Source: an uncultured Bacteroidales bacterium
Lineage (GTDB): Bacteria; Bacteroidota; Bacteroidia; Bacteroidales; UBA932
Assembly: GCA_900316525.1 (NCBI GenBank)
Contig: ONDF01000007.1
Span: 1-64,000, forward strand
DNA: 64,000 nt
Reading direction: 5' to 3'
Every line of letters starts with the position of its first letter. The stretch's first letter is position 1. Under the pieces are notes generated by a model that did no database searches, had not been told where the DNA came from, and saw only the letters and a program-made list of their open reading frames with translations. Below, one piece after another: positions 53,556 through 61,690 of this stretch. The position numbers and the translations under genes are program-made.

Positions 53556-53583
53556 CAAAAATAGTAAAAAAATGTTATATTTG
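53556..53583. promoter_or_regulatory. Divergent promoter pair: TPR protein / recF
   Basis: Minus strand TATTTTTG at 53556-53563; plus strand TATATTTG at 53576-53583, 19 bases before the recF start. Confidence 0.6.
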
Positions 53584-53602
53584 CAATCAAGATCGCATCG
53601 CC

Positions 53603-54700
53603 ATGCCCACGCTCAAGAAAATCGTCGTCCAGGATTTCCGCAACATCGCCTTCCAGGAACTGTCTTTCTCGCCGAATGTCAACTGCATCAGCGGGAACAA
53701 CGGAGAGGGGAAGACGAACCTGCTCGACGCCATCTACTACCTGTCGATGACCAAGAGCGCCTTCCCGGCCCCCGACCGCTACAACTGGCGGTTCGGCACG
53801 GACGGCTTCACCGTCGGCGGCACCTATCTGATGGACAACGGGCTGGAATCGCGCTTCTCCATCCGCGTGGCGGAAGGGGAGAAGAAGCTGGTCCGGGACG
53901 ACAAGCCCTGCACCCGCATCTCCGAGCACATCGGCCTCCTGCCGGTCGTGATGGTCTCGCCAGGGGACATCGCCCTCGTGAGCGAATCCGGCGAAGAACG
54001 CCGCCGCTTCGTCAACGGCGTCCTCTCGCAGATGGACCGCAGCTACCTGGCGGCCGTCCAGACCTACAACCGCCTGCTCGCGCAGCGCAACAAGATGCTC
54101 AAGGACGGCAATGTGGACTGGGACCTGATGGACGTGTTCGACGCCCGGATGGCCGCCGCCGCGCAGCCCGCCTTCGAGGCGCGGAAACGCTTCTCGGAAG
54201 AGCTCCGGCCCGTCATCCAGTCCTATTATAAATTGATCTCCGGCGGCAGCGAGGAAGTCTCCGTCGAATACCGGTCGGACCTCGCCAAGGCCCCGCTCGA
54301 GGAGCTCCTGAAGGCCGGCCGCGACCGGGACCAGGCCCTCCGCTTCACGGGCTCCGGCATCCAGCGCGACGATTTCCTGTTCACCCTGGACGGGCATCCG
54401 ATCCGCCGCTGCGGCTCCCAGGGCCAGCAGAAGTCCTTCCTCGTCTCCCTCAAGTTCGCCCAGTACGAGATCATGCGCGAAGGCTACGGCTACGCGCCCA
54501 TCCTCCTGCTGGACGACGTGTTCGACAAGCTGGACATGAACCGCATCGGCAACCTCATCGGCATGGTCGCCGGCAGCGGCTTCGGCCAGATCTTCATCAC
54601 CGACTGCAACAAGGTCCGCCTGTCCGGCATCGTGGACCGCATCACGGACGACCGCGCCTACTTCGACACGGCGGCGGGCGTCTTCACGAAGGTGGAGTGA
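53603..54700 (+). CDS. recF: DNA replication and repair protein RecF
   Basis: A 365-residue SMC-like ATPase. Walker A is SGNNGEGKTNLLDAI, the signature motif is CGSQGQQKSFLVSLK, and Walker B is ILLLDDVFDKLD. RecF helps load RecA at gaps on damaged DNA with RecO and RecR. The stop overlaps the next ATG by one base (TGATG). Not adjacent to dnaN or gyrB here. Confidence 0.95.
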   Translation: MPTLKKIVVQDFRNIAFQELSFSPNVNCISGNNGEGKTNLLDAIYYLSMTKSAFPAPDRYNWRFGTDGFTVGGTYLMDNGLESRFSIRVAEGEKKLVRDDKPCTRISEHIGLLPVVMVSPGDIALVSESGEERRRFVNGVLSQMDRSYLAAVQTYNRLLAQRNKMLKDGNVDWDLMDVFDARMAAAAQPAFEARKRFSEELRPVIQSYYKLISGGSEEVSVEYRSDLAKAPLEELLKAGRDRDQALRFTGSGIQRDDFLFTLDGHPIRRCGSQGQQKSFLVSLKFAQYEIMREGYGYAPILLLDDVFDKLDMNRIGNLIGMVAGSGFGQIFITDCNKVRLSGIVDRITDDRAYFDTAAGVFTKVE

Positions 54701-55047
54701 TGGCCGAGTACAAGAAACGCAACTACTTCGTGCGCCGGAAAGAGGCGCTCACGATGGAGGAGGTCATCGAGGAGTACATCAAGTCCGCGAAAATTGCCTC
54801 GGGGCTCAATACGCAGCGGATTTTCGCCGCCTGGGACGAATGCTCCGGCGCCGGCCCCTTCACCCTGAAACGCTATTTCCGGAGCGGCGTCCTCTACGTC
54901 ACGCTCAAGTCCTCCGTCATCCGGAACCAGCTTTCCTTCCAGAAAGAGGCGCTCATCGAGAAGATGAACGCCACGCTTTCGGGGGACCCGCTCTTCACGT
55001 CCGACAACCGGACGGTCGGATTCATCAAGGAACTGGTCCTCAAATAA
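54700..55047 (+). CDS. DUF721-family protein
   Basis: A 115-residue basic protein. It has the family's layout: a helical start (LTMEEVIEEYIKSAKIASGL), a DECSGAGPFTLKRYF turn, and a strand-helix end (VLYVTLKSSVIRNQLSFQKE). DUF721 genes often follow recF in Bacteroidota. No enzyme motif; nucleic-acid binding is possible. Coupled to recF by the TGATG overlap. Confidence 0.85.
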   Translation: MAEYKKRNYFVRRKEALTMEEVIEEYIKSAKIASGLNTQRIFAAWDECSGAGPFTLKRYFRSGVLYVTLKSSVIRNQLSFQKEALIEKMNATLSGDPLFTSDNRTVGFIKELVLK

Positions 55048-55079
55048 AAAAGTCGCGGTCCCTACGGGATCACGACTTT
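55042..55079. terminator. Bidirectional terminator between DUF721 and the transglycosylase gene
   Basis: A 14-bp stem with one mismatch (AAAGTCG...TCCC at 55049-55062 with GGGA...CGACTTT at 55066-55079) and a TACG-type loop. A-rich left flank gives a T-run for the minus-strand gene, whose stop codon lies within the stem. Confidence 0.75.
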
Positions 55080-55931
55080 GTACGTCTTGTTTCCTTTGTT
55101 CGTCAGCTTCTCGTCCCGGAGCCAGAGATTGGCCTCCTTCAGCCGCGCGTAGGTGGTGCCGTGCTCTATGGCGAAATCCACCAGGCTGGGGACGGGATAG
55201 TTCACGGTGAGCACGTCCTTCGGTTCGATGTACGGGTAGCGCTCGGCCATGGGCACGTTGAAACCGAAGGCGGCGGGATTCTCGAAGAACATCTTCACGG
55301 CCAGGAGCCGGAACATGTAGCGCGCCGTCTCCTCGGGCAGCCACAGCTCCAGGGCCGATGTCTGCTTCTGGCTCTCCCGGCGCTTGGAGATCCCGCCCTG
55401 GCCGGCGTTGTAGCTGGCCGCCACGGTCATCCAGTCCCCGTATTTCCGGTAGGCGTCCTTCAGGAACTTGCAGGCCGCGACCGTCTCTTTCTCGATGTTG
55501 TACCGCTCGTCCACCTCCGGCGACACTTCCAGTCCGTAGGTCTGGGCCGTGGCCTTGGTGAACTGCCACAGGCCGGCCGCGCCCGCGACGGACAGGGCCT
55601 TCGGGTCCAGGCTGCTCTCGATGGCCATCAGGTACTTCAGGTCCTCCGGGACGCCCTGCTGCCGCAGGATCGGGACGATCTGCGCGAAATACCGGCGCGA
55701 ACGCTTGAGCATCAGCGTCGTGTTCGTGTGCATGTAGGTGAAGGAGATGAGTTCCCGGTCCATCCGCTCGTAAAAGTCGGTGCGGTCGAAGCGGACCGTG
55801 TCGCCGGCGAAGGCGACGTATTCCGGGACGGCCGGCGCCTGGGGGTGCAGGACCTGGGACCAGGCGGGCTGGGCCCGGAGGACGGGCGTGGCGGCAAGCG
55901 CCAGGAGGAGGGGAAGGAGGATTCTTCTCAT
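55062..55931 (-). CDS. MltD-type lytic transglycosylase
   Basis: A 289-residue secreted enzyme. A signal peptide (MRRILLPLLLALAATPVLRA) is followed by an SLT catalytic domain: YLMAIESSLDPKALS contains the catalytic Glu, then AGAAGLWQFTKATAQTYGL and AASYNAGQGGISKR. The C-terminal 45 residues look LysM-like (VDFAIEHGTTYARLKEANLW). It cleaves peptidoglycan glycan strands. It follows the acyl-CoA ligase by 5 bases on the same strand, and the bidirectional terminator covers its end. Confidence 0.9.
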   Translation of the reverse strand: MRRILLPLLLALAATPVLRAQPAWSQVLHPQAPAVPEYVAFAGDTVRFDRTDFYERMDRELISFTYMHTNTTLMLKRSRRYFAQIVPILRQQGVPEDLKYLMAIESSLDPKALSVAGAAGLWQFTKATAQTYGLEVSPEVDERYNIEKETVAACKFLKDAYRKYGDWMTVAASYNAGQGGISKRRESQKQTSALELWLPEETARYMFRLLAVKMFFENPAAFGFNVPMAERYPYIEPKDVLTVNYPVPSLVDFAIEHGTTYARLKEANLWLRDEKLTNKGNKTYKVVIP

Positions 55932-55936
55932 AGCGG

Positions 55937-57577
55937 TCAGGAAGGCCGGTTGCGCTGGTACAGATAGCGTTTGATGCTGCCCTTGGGCGTCATTTCGAAG
56001 TCTTCCGGCATCAGCTCCAGGTGGGTGATGTGGGAATAGTTGGGGAACAGGTGGTTGACTTCCTCCAGGTTGGCCTGGAGCAGTTCGTCCAGTTCCTTGA
56101 CGCGGAGGCCGTCCAGGTTCGCCTGCTTGTAGTCCGGATAGATGAGGCCGACCAGTTTCCCGTTGTCGTCGATCACGAGGGAATGGACCACGTAGGGCAT
56201 GTTGTTCAGGGCCGCCTCGATTTCCTCCGGATAGATGTTCTGGCCGTTCGCGCCGAGGATCATGCACTTCGTGCGCCCGCGCAGGTACAGGTACCCGTCA
56301 TTGTCCAGGATGCCCACGTCGCCGGTGCGGAACCAGCCGTCCGGGGTGAAGGCTTCGGCCGTCGCGTCGGCGTTCTTGTAATAGCCCAGGAACACGTTCA
56401 TGCCCTGGACCTGGACCTCGCCGGGAATGAGGTGCGGGGCCTTGGAATGGACCCGGATCTCGATGTTGGGGGCGGAGGTGCCGCAGGAGTACATCCGGCC
56501 CTTGAACCAGCGGGAATAGGTGATGATGGGGGCGCACTCCGTCATCCCGTAGCCGACGGTGAAGGGGAACTTGATCCTGCGGAGGGCGCGCTCGACCTCC
56601 GGATTGAGGGCGGCGCCGCCGATGATCACTTCCTCGAAATCGCCGCCGAAGAAATCCTTCAGGGCCTTGCACAGGTCCGCGTCCGCCGGGAGCGTGCGCA
56701 CCAGCGACTTGTAGATCTTCTCCACGATCAGGGGAACGGCGTAGACGACGTTCGGGCGGATGTCGGAGAAGGCTTCGGCCAGGATCTTGGGGCTCGGGGC
56801 CTTCGTGAGGAAATGGATGTGGCAGCCCATCACCATCTCGAAGAAGAACTCGAACATCATGCCGTACATGTGCGCGGACGGGAGGATGACGACGACGTTG
56901 GAGGTGTTGTCGATCATCGGCAGGTTCTCGTGCATGAAGTCGACATTGGACCAGACGGCGCGGTAGGGGATCATCACGCCCTTGGAGAAGCCGGACGTGC
57001 CGGAAGTGTAGCTCAGGATGGCCAGCTCGTCGGGCTCGTCCTGGTGGTAGTTCAGGTCCTCGGGGCGGATGCCGCGCGGATAGGCCTTCTTGTACATCTT
57101 CTCCAGCTGCGGCCGGGCCGATTCGGAGACCCCTTCCTTCAGGTGCAGGACCTCGTAGTCCTCAATCTGGATGACGGCGATGAGGCCGGGCATGTCCTCG
57201 GCGTTCAGGCCGTCCCAGATGGCCCGTTCCACGAAGAGGATCTTCGCGTCGGAATGGTTCACCAGGTAGTGGACGTTCCCGGGCTTGAACTCGTGGAGCA
57301 GCGGGACGGGAACGGCCCCGTAGGTCATTGCGGCCAGGAAACAGACCGCCCAGTGGGCCTGGTTGCGGGAAATGATCACGACCTTGTCGCCGGGAACGAT
57401 CCCGTAATGCTGGTAGGCCAGGTGCATTTTCGCGATGCTGCGCGCGAGGTCGCTGTACAGGAGCGTCTCGCCCTTGTAGTTGGACAGGGCGGGACGCCGC
57501 CAGTTATTGCGGAAACTCTTCTCGAGGAGTTTATTGACGGATTCGGGTTTCAAATTCTTTTCGTTTAGAAAGGACAA
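55937..57577 (-). CDS. Long-chain fatty-acid CoA ligase (AMP-forming)
   Basis: A 546-residue adenylate-forming enzyme. The phosphate loop is LSYTSGTSGFSKGV, then PSAHMYGM, the adenine motif VGYGMTECAPI, and WFRTGDVGILDNDGYLYLRG with RTKCMILGANGQNIYPEEIE. It activates fatty acids with ATP and CoA. No ATG exists before residue 51; the frame's first start-type codon is the TTG at 57577, with an in-frame stop shortly upstream and a second TTG eight codons later. The start is therefore uncertain by a few codons. It follows pyrB by 55 bases. Confidence 0.87.
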   Translation of the reverse strand: MSFLNEKNLKPESVNKLLEKSFRNNWRRPALSNYKGETLLYSDLARSIAKMHLAYQHYGIVPGDKVVIISRNQAHWAVCFLAAMTYGAVPVPLLHEFKPGNVHYLVNHSDAKILFVERAIWDGLNAEDMPGLIAVIQIEDYEVLHLKEGVSESARPQLEKMYKKAYPRGIRPEDLNYHQDEPDELAILSYTSGTSGFSKGVMIPYRAVWSNVDFMHENLPMIDNTSNVVVILPSAHMYGMMFEFFFEMVMGCHIHFLTKAPSPKILAEAFSDIRPNVVYAVPLIVEKIYKSLVRTLPADADLCKALKDFFGGDFEEVIIGGAALNPEVERALRRIKFPFTVGYGMTECAPIITYSRWFKGRMYSCGTSAPNIEIRVHSKAPHLIPGEVQVQGMNVFLGYYKNADATAEAFTPDGWFRTGDVGILDNDGYLYLRGRTKCMILGANGQNIYPEEIEAALNNMPYVVHSLVIDDNGKLVGLIYPDYKQANLDGLRVKELDELLQANLEEVNHLFPNYSHITHLELMPEDFEMTPKGSIKRYLYQRNRPS

Positions 57578-57632
57578 ATATCGCGATTTTCATCGAGACT
57601 GCGAAATCCGAACTGCAAAAAACGTTCCCGTG

Positions 57633-58712
57633 CTATCGGACCTTGGAGTCGCAGTACCAGCAGCGGAGGACGCCGTTTTCGGTGCGGCGGAACCGGTGCG
57701 GGGCGTGCTCGTTGTTGCAGATGCACTTCTTGTTCGGGCAGCGGAGCTCCGGATCTTCCACCGGCGTTTCCTCGGTGGGCATGCCGTGCTCGGGATCGTC
57801 CTTCCATTCCAACAGCTTGACAATCAGCGCCTCGCGCACGTACTTTCCGTTCTCCACCTGGCGGAAGTAGGCGGCACGGGGGTCGGAGTCGACCTCGGTC
57901 AGAATCTCGTTCACGCGGGGGAGCGGGTGCAGCACGGCCATCTTCTTCTTCGCCAGGGACATCCGGGCCGCATCCAGCACGAAGCTGTCCTTTACGCGGT
58001 CGAACTCGTCCTCGTCCAGGAAGCGTTCCTTCTGCACGCGCGTCATGTACAGGACATCCAGTTCGCCCATCACTTCCTCCATCGTCGTCACCTCGCGGTA
58101 GGGGATGCCGGTACGCTCGCACACGTCCTGCTTGATATAGTCCGGAAGCTTGAGCTCGTCCGGGGCGATGAGGATGACCTTGATGTCCTTGTACCGGGAC
58201 AGGGCCTTGATCAGGGAGTGGACGGTACGGCCGAAGCGGAGATCGCCGCAGAAGCCGATGGTGATCCCGTCGATGTGCCCGAGTTCCCGCTGGATCGTGA
58301 GAAGGTCCGTCAGGGTCTGCGTCGGGTGGCTGTGGGAGCCGTCGCCGGCGTTGATGATGGGCACGGTGGACACTTCCGTGGCATAGAGCTGGGCGCCTTC
58401 GATGTGGTGGCGCATCGCGATCACGTCGGCGAAGCAGCCCACCACGCGGACGGTGTCCTGCACGCTCTCGCCCTTGGAGACGGAGCTGCTGCGGGCGTCG
58501 GAGAAGCCGAGCACGTTGCCGCCGAGTTCCATCATGGCGGAGGTGAAGCTCAGCCGCGTGCGGGTGCTGGGCTCATAGAACAGCGTCGCAAGCTTCTTGT
58601 GCGACATGCTGCCCTGGTAGCGTTCGCGGTGGGCGATGATATCCTGGGCCAGCGAGATGATTTCGTCGATCTCGGGCTTGGTGAGGTCGGTCGGGTCGAT
58701 GAGGTGTTTCAT
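57633..58712 (-). CDS. pyrB: Aspartate carbamoyltransferase with C-terminal PyrI-like zinc domain
   Basis: A 359-residue protein. Residues 1-310 are the catalytic chain: FYEPSTRTRLSFTSAMM binds carbamoyl phosphate, then GDGSHSHPTQTLTDLLTI, LYMTRVQKERF and LHPLPRVNEI. The C-terminus (about 318-359) is a separate zinc ribbon with Cys325-x4-Cys330-x20-Cys351-x2-Cys354, the pattern of the zinc domain of the regulatory subunit PyrI. The allosteric nucleotide-binding domain of PyrI is absent. Makes N-carbamoyl-aspartate in pyrimidine synthesis. Downstream of pyrE by 14 bases. Confidence 0.93.
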   Translation of the reverse strand: MKHLIDPTDLTKPEIDEIISLAQDIIAHRERYQGSMSHKKLATLFYEPSTRTRLSFTSAMMELGGNVLGFSDARSSSVSKGESVQDTVRVVGCFADVIAMRHHIEGAQLYATEVSTVPIINAGDGSHSHPTQTLTDLLTIQRELGHIDGITIGFCGDLRFGRTVHSLIKALSRYKDIKVILIAPDELKLPDYIKQDVCERTGIPYREVTTMEEVMGELDVLYMTRVQKERFLDEDEFDRVKDSFVLDAARMSLAKKKMAVLHPLPRVNEILTEVDSDPRAAYFRQVENGKYVREALIVKLLEWKDDPEHGMPTEETPVEDPELRCPNKKCICNNEHAPHRFRRTENGVLRCWYCDSKVR

Positions 58713-58726
58713 GTTCGTGTATGCGG

Positions 58727-59359
58727 TTATTCTTTGATCCAGCTTTCGTCGGAAGGGTTGTCGCGGAAGGCGAGGATGCGATCCTTCCAGCCCGGGCCGA
58801 TGCGGCCTTCTTCCTCGGCCACGTCCACGAGGACGTCCAGGTTGCACAGGGAGTGGTTCTCCGTGTTCGCGGCGGCAATCCGCTCCAGGCCGCGCTTCAT
58901 CCCGTATGTGAAGATGGAGACGATGCCCAGCACCTCGGCGCCGGCCTCCCGGATGGCTTCCACCACCTCGATGGCGCTGCCGCCGGTGGAGATGAGGTCC
59001 TCGATGACGACGACTTTCGTGCCCGGGTCCATCTTGCCTTCGATCCGGTTCGTCCGGCCGTGGGTCTTGGCCTCGCCGCGGACATAGCCCATCGGGAGGT
59101 CCAGGATGGTGGCCGTGATGGCGGCGTGGGCGATGCCGGCCGTGGACGTGCCCATCAGCATCTCGCAGTCAGGGTAATACCGTTTTACGAGCTTGGCGAG
59201 CCCGTTTTCCACCTGCTCCCGCACGCGGGGCGCGGAGAGCGTCAGGCGGTTGTCACAGTAAATCGGGCTCTTGATGCCGCTCGCCCAGGTAAACGGCTGC
59301 TCGGGCCGCAGGAACACGGCGCCGATGGAGAGGAGGGAGGATGCAATCTGTCTTTCCAT
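58727..59359 (-). CDS. pyrE: Orotate phosphoribosyltransferase
   Basis: A 210-residue protein. The PRPP-binding motif is KVVVIEDLISTGGSAIEVV, preceded by GTSTAGIAHAAITATIL and RGEAKTHGRTNRIEG. It forms OMP from orotate. The ATG at 59359 was chosen ([19 protein letters not shown]); the frame runs seven codons further. The start overlaps the stop of pyrF by one base. Confidence 0.95.
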   Translation of the reverse strand: MERQIASSLLSIGAVFLRPEQPFTWASGIKSPIYCDNRLTLSAPRVREQVENGLAKLVKRYYPDCEMLMGTSTAGIAHAAITATILDLPMGYVRGEAKTHGRTNRIEGKMDPGTKVVVIEDLISTGGSAIEVVEAIREAGAEVLGIVSIFTYGMKRGLERIAAANTENHSLCNLDVLVDVAEEEGRIGPGWKDRILAFRDNPSDESWIKE

Positions 59360-60060
59360 TATACAAACTCTTTGACACAACGTTCATAGGCGGCCACCGG
59401 GTCTTCGGCGGCGGTGATGGGACGGCCGACGACGATGAAGTCGGAGCCGATTTCGCGGGCGCGGGCCGGGGTGGTGATGCGTACCTGGTCGTCCTTTCCG
59501 GCGTCGGCGAAGCGGATGCCGGGCGTGACGGTCAGGAAGCCGTCGCCGCAGGCCTGCTTCACCATGCCGGCCTCGAGCGGCGAGCACACGACGCCGTCCA
59601 GGCCCGCCTCGCGCGCGTTCTGCGCGTATTTGACGATGGTTTCGTTGATGGTGGCGCCGATCAAGAGTTCGTCCTGCATGACTTCCTGCGAGGTGGAAGT
59701 GAGCTGCGTGACGGCGATCAGCAGGGGACGCGTCCCGTCCGGCCTTGTCAGGCCTTCCAGGGCCGCCTGCATCATCGCGACGGTGCCGGCCGCATGGACA
59801 TTGACCATGTCCACGTCCAAGGCGGAGAGCACCCGCATCGCTTTCTTGACGGTATTGGGAATGTCGTGGAGCTTGAGGTCCAGGAAGATCTTGTGCCCGC
59901 GGGCCTTGATGTCGCGGACGATGGAGGGGCCTTCGGCATAGAAGAGTTCCATGCCGATCTTCACGAAGGGCTTGCGGCCCTCGGGGAAGCGGTCCAGGAA
60001 TTCCAGGGTGGCTTCGCGGCTTGCGAAGTCGCAGGCGATAATGACGTCTCTATTCATCAT
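59359..60060 (-). CDS. pyrF: Orotidine 5'-phosphate decarboxylase
   Basis: A 233-residue TIM-barrel enzyme. The catalytic Asp-Lys-Asp set lies in [12 protein letters not shown], and the C-terminal phosphate site is TPGIRF then IVVGRPI. It converts OMP to UMP. Two adjacent ATG codons (60060 and 60057) are possible; the first overlaps the pyrD stop as ATGA. Coupled to both neighbours. Confidence 0.94.
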   Translation of the reverse strand: MMNRDVIIACDFASREATLEFLDRFPEGRKPFVKIGMELFYAEGPSIVRDIKARGHKIFLDLKLHDIPNTVKKAMRVLSALDVDMVNVHAAGTVAMMQAALEGLTRPDGTRPLLIAVTQLTSTSQEVMQDELLIGATINETIVKYAQNAREAGLDGVVCSPLEAGMVKQACGDGFLTVTPGIRFADAGKDDQVRITTPARAREIGSDFIVVGRPITAAEDPVAAYERCVKEFV

Positions 60061-60968
60061 ACAGTTCGGATAATCTCTTGTAAAGTATTGATTCCCAGTT
60101 CATCCATAAGAGCGGGAAGTTCGGCGACGATTTCCGGGCAGGCGAAGGGATTGCGGAGGTTTTCCGCGCCCACCTGCACCGCGGTGGCGCCGGCCATCAT
60201 CATTTCGACGACGTCGCGGGCGGTGGCCACGCCGCCGCAGCCCATCACGGGAATCCGGCAGGCGTGCGCGACCTGATAGACCATGCGCAGGGCGACGGGG
60301 AAGATGGCCCGGCCGGAGAAGCCGCCCATCTTGTTGGCGATCACGGGCTTGCGGCGGGCGATGTCGATCCGCATGCCGAGGAAGGTGTTCACGAGCGTGA
60401 CCCCGTCGGCGCCCGCCTCTTCGCAGGCGCGGGCGATGGAGACGATGTCCGTCACGTTCGGGCTCAGCTTCAGGAAGACCGGCTTGCGGCAGACCGCCTT
60501 CACGGCCGCGGTCACTTCCGCCGCGGAAGCGGCCGAAGTCCCGAAGGCCATGCCGCCGTTGTGCACGTTCGGGCAGGAGACATTGACCTCGATGATGTCG
60601 ATGCCCTCGCAGGCATCGGCCTTCGCGCAGCACTCCACATATTCGTCCAGCGAGAAGCCGCTGATATTCGCGATGACGCAGCCGTCGTAGACCTTCCGGA
60701 GCGCCGGAACTTTCTCGCCTACAAGCACATCGATGCCGGGATTCTGCAAGCCCACGGAATTGATCATCCCGCCGTCGCATTCGGCGATGCGGGGCGTGGG
60801 GTTGCCATAACGCGCCTCCCGGGTCGTGCCCTTGAGCGAGATGCCGCCGAGGACGTTGAGGTCCATGTCATTGGCAAGTTCCAGCCCGAAACCAAAGGTC
60901 CCGCTGGCCGGCACGACCGGATTCTGCAGGCGAATGCCGCAGAGGTCGACAGAAAGGTCCTTTACCAT
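60057..60968 (-). CDS. pyrD: Dihydroorotate dehydrogenase, class 1B catalytic subunit
   Basis: A 303-residue FMN enzyme. The family 1B active-site cysteine is in [13 protein letters not shown]; other blocks are [19 protein letters not shown] and [20 protein letters not shown]. With PyrK it oxidises dihydroorotate using NAD. The ATG at 60968 overlaps pyrK by 7 bases, which fits a two-subunit enzyme. Confidence 0.94.
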   Translation of the reverse strand: MVKDLSVDLCGIRLQNPVVPASGTFGFGLELANDMDLNVLGGISLKGTTREARYGNPTPRIAECDGGMINSVGLQNPGIDVLVGEKVPALRKVYDGCVIANISGFSLDEYVECCAKADACEGIDIIEVNVSCPNVHNGGMAFGTSAASAAEVTAAVKAVCRKPVFLKLSPNVTDIVSIARACEEAGADGVTLVNTFLGMRIDIARRKPVIANKMGGFSGRAIFPVALRMVYQVAHACRIPVMGCGGVATARDVVEMMMAGATAVQVGAENLRNPFACPEIVAELPALMDELGINTLQEIIRTV

Positions 60969-61690
60969 AGCAACTCCTCCTTCTTGAACACCGGACCGTC
61001 CTTGCAGACGCGTCGGGGCCCGTTTTTCGTCTGGATGCTGCACCCGTAGCAGAACCCCGCGCCGCAGCCCATCCGCTCTTCGAGCGACGCCTCGCCGGGG
61101 CCTTCCAGTGTGTTGCAGACGACCTTCATCATCACCATCGGCCCGCAGGTATAGAAGTAATCAAACGCCGGCTTTCCCGTGGCGATGGCATCGGTCACGA
61201 ACCCTTTGAAGCCCACGGAACCGTCGACGGTGGAGATCAGCACCTCGTCACAGATTGCCCGGAACTCGTCGGCAAGAATGATCTCGTCGGCCTTGTTGAA
61301 TCCCAGCACCGCCGTGACGCGCTTTCCTTGCGTCTTCAGCCGCTTGGCCAGCAGAAGCAGGGGAGGAACCCCCAGTCCGCCGCCCACCAGCAACGCCCGC
61401 TTCCGGCATGCCTCCGGATCGAACCCCTTCCCAAGTCCCGTCAACACCTCCAACTCACTCCCCACAGGCATTTCCGACAGCACTTTCGTCCCTTCTCCCA
61501 CCACCTTATAAACCAAGGTCAAGCGCCCCTCCTCCCAGTCGCACACCGACAACGGCCTCCGCAGGAAATACCCCGGAATCCCGATATCCACGAACTCTCC
61601 GTCCTCAAATCCATCGCCTTCCAGAACCATTTTATAGGTTTTGGCCGCGATGAGCTTGTTCTCGGCTATTGTGTAAAGGCTTTTATTCAC
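60962..61690 (-). CDS. pyrK: Dihydroorotate dehydrogenase electron-transfer subunit
   Basis: A 242-residue ferredoxin-reductase-like protein. The FAD site is FLRRPLSVCDWEEG, the NAD loop is LLVGGGLGVPPLLLLAKRL, and the 2Fe-2S ligands are in RMGCGAGFCYGCS with a later Cys in RRVCKDGPVF. It passes electrons from the PyrD FMN to NAD. The start codon is GTG (61690), overlapping the TAG of carB by one base. Confidence 0.94.
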   Translation of the reverse strand: MNKSLYTIAENKLIAAKTYKMVLEGDGFEDGEFVDIGIPGYFLRRPLSVCDWEEGRLTLVYKVVGEGTKVLSEMPVGSELEVLTGLGKGFDPEACRKRALLVGGGLGVPPLLLLAKRLKTQGKRVTAVLGFNKADEIILADEFRAICDEVLISTVDGSVGFKGFVTDAIATGKPAFDYFYTCGPMVMMKVVCNTLEGPGEASLEERMGCGAGFCYGCSIQTKNGPRRVCKDGPVFKKEELLW

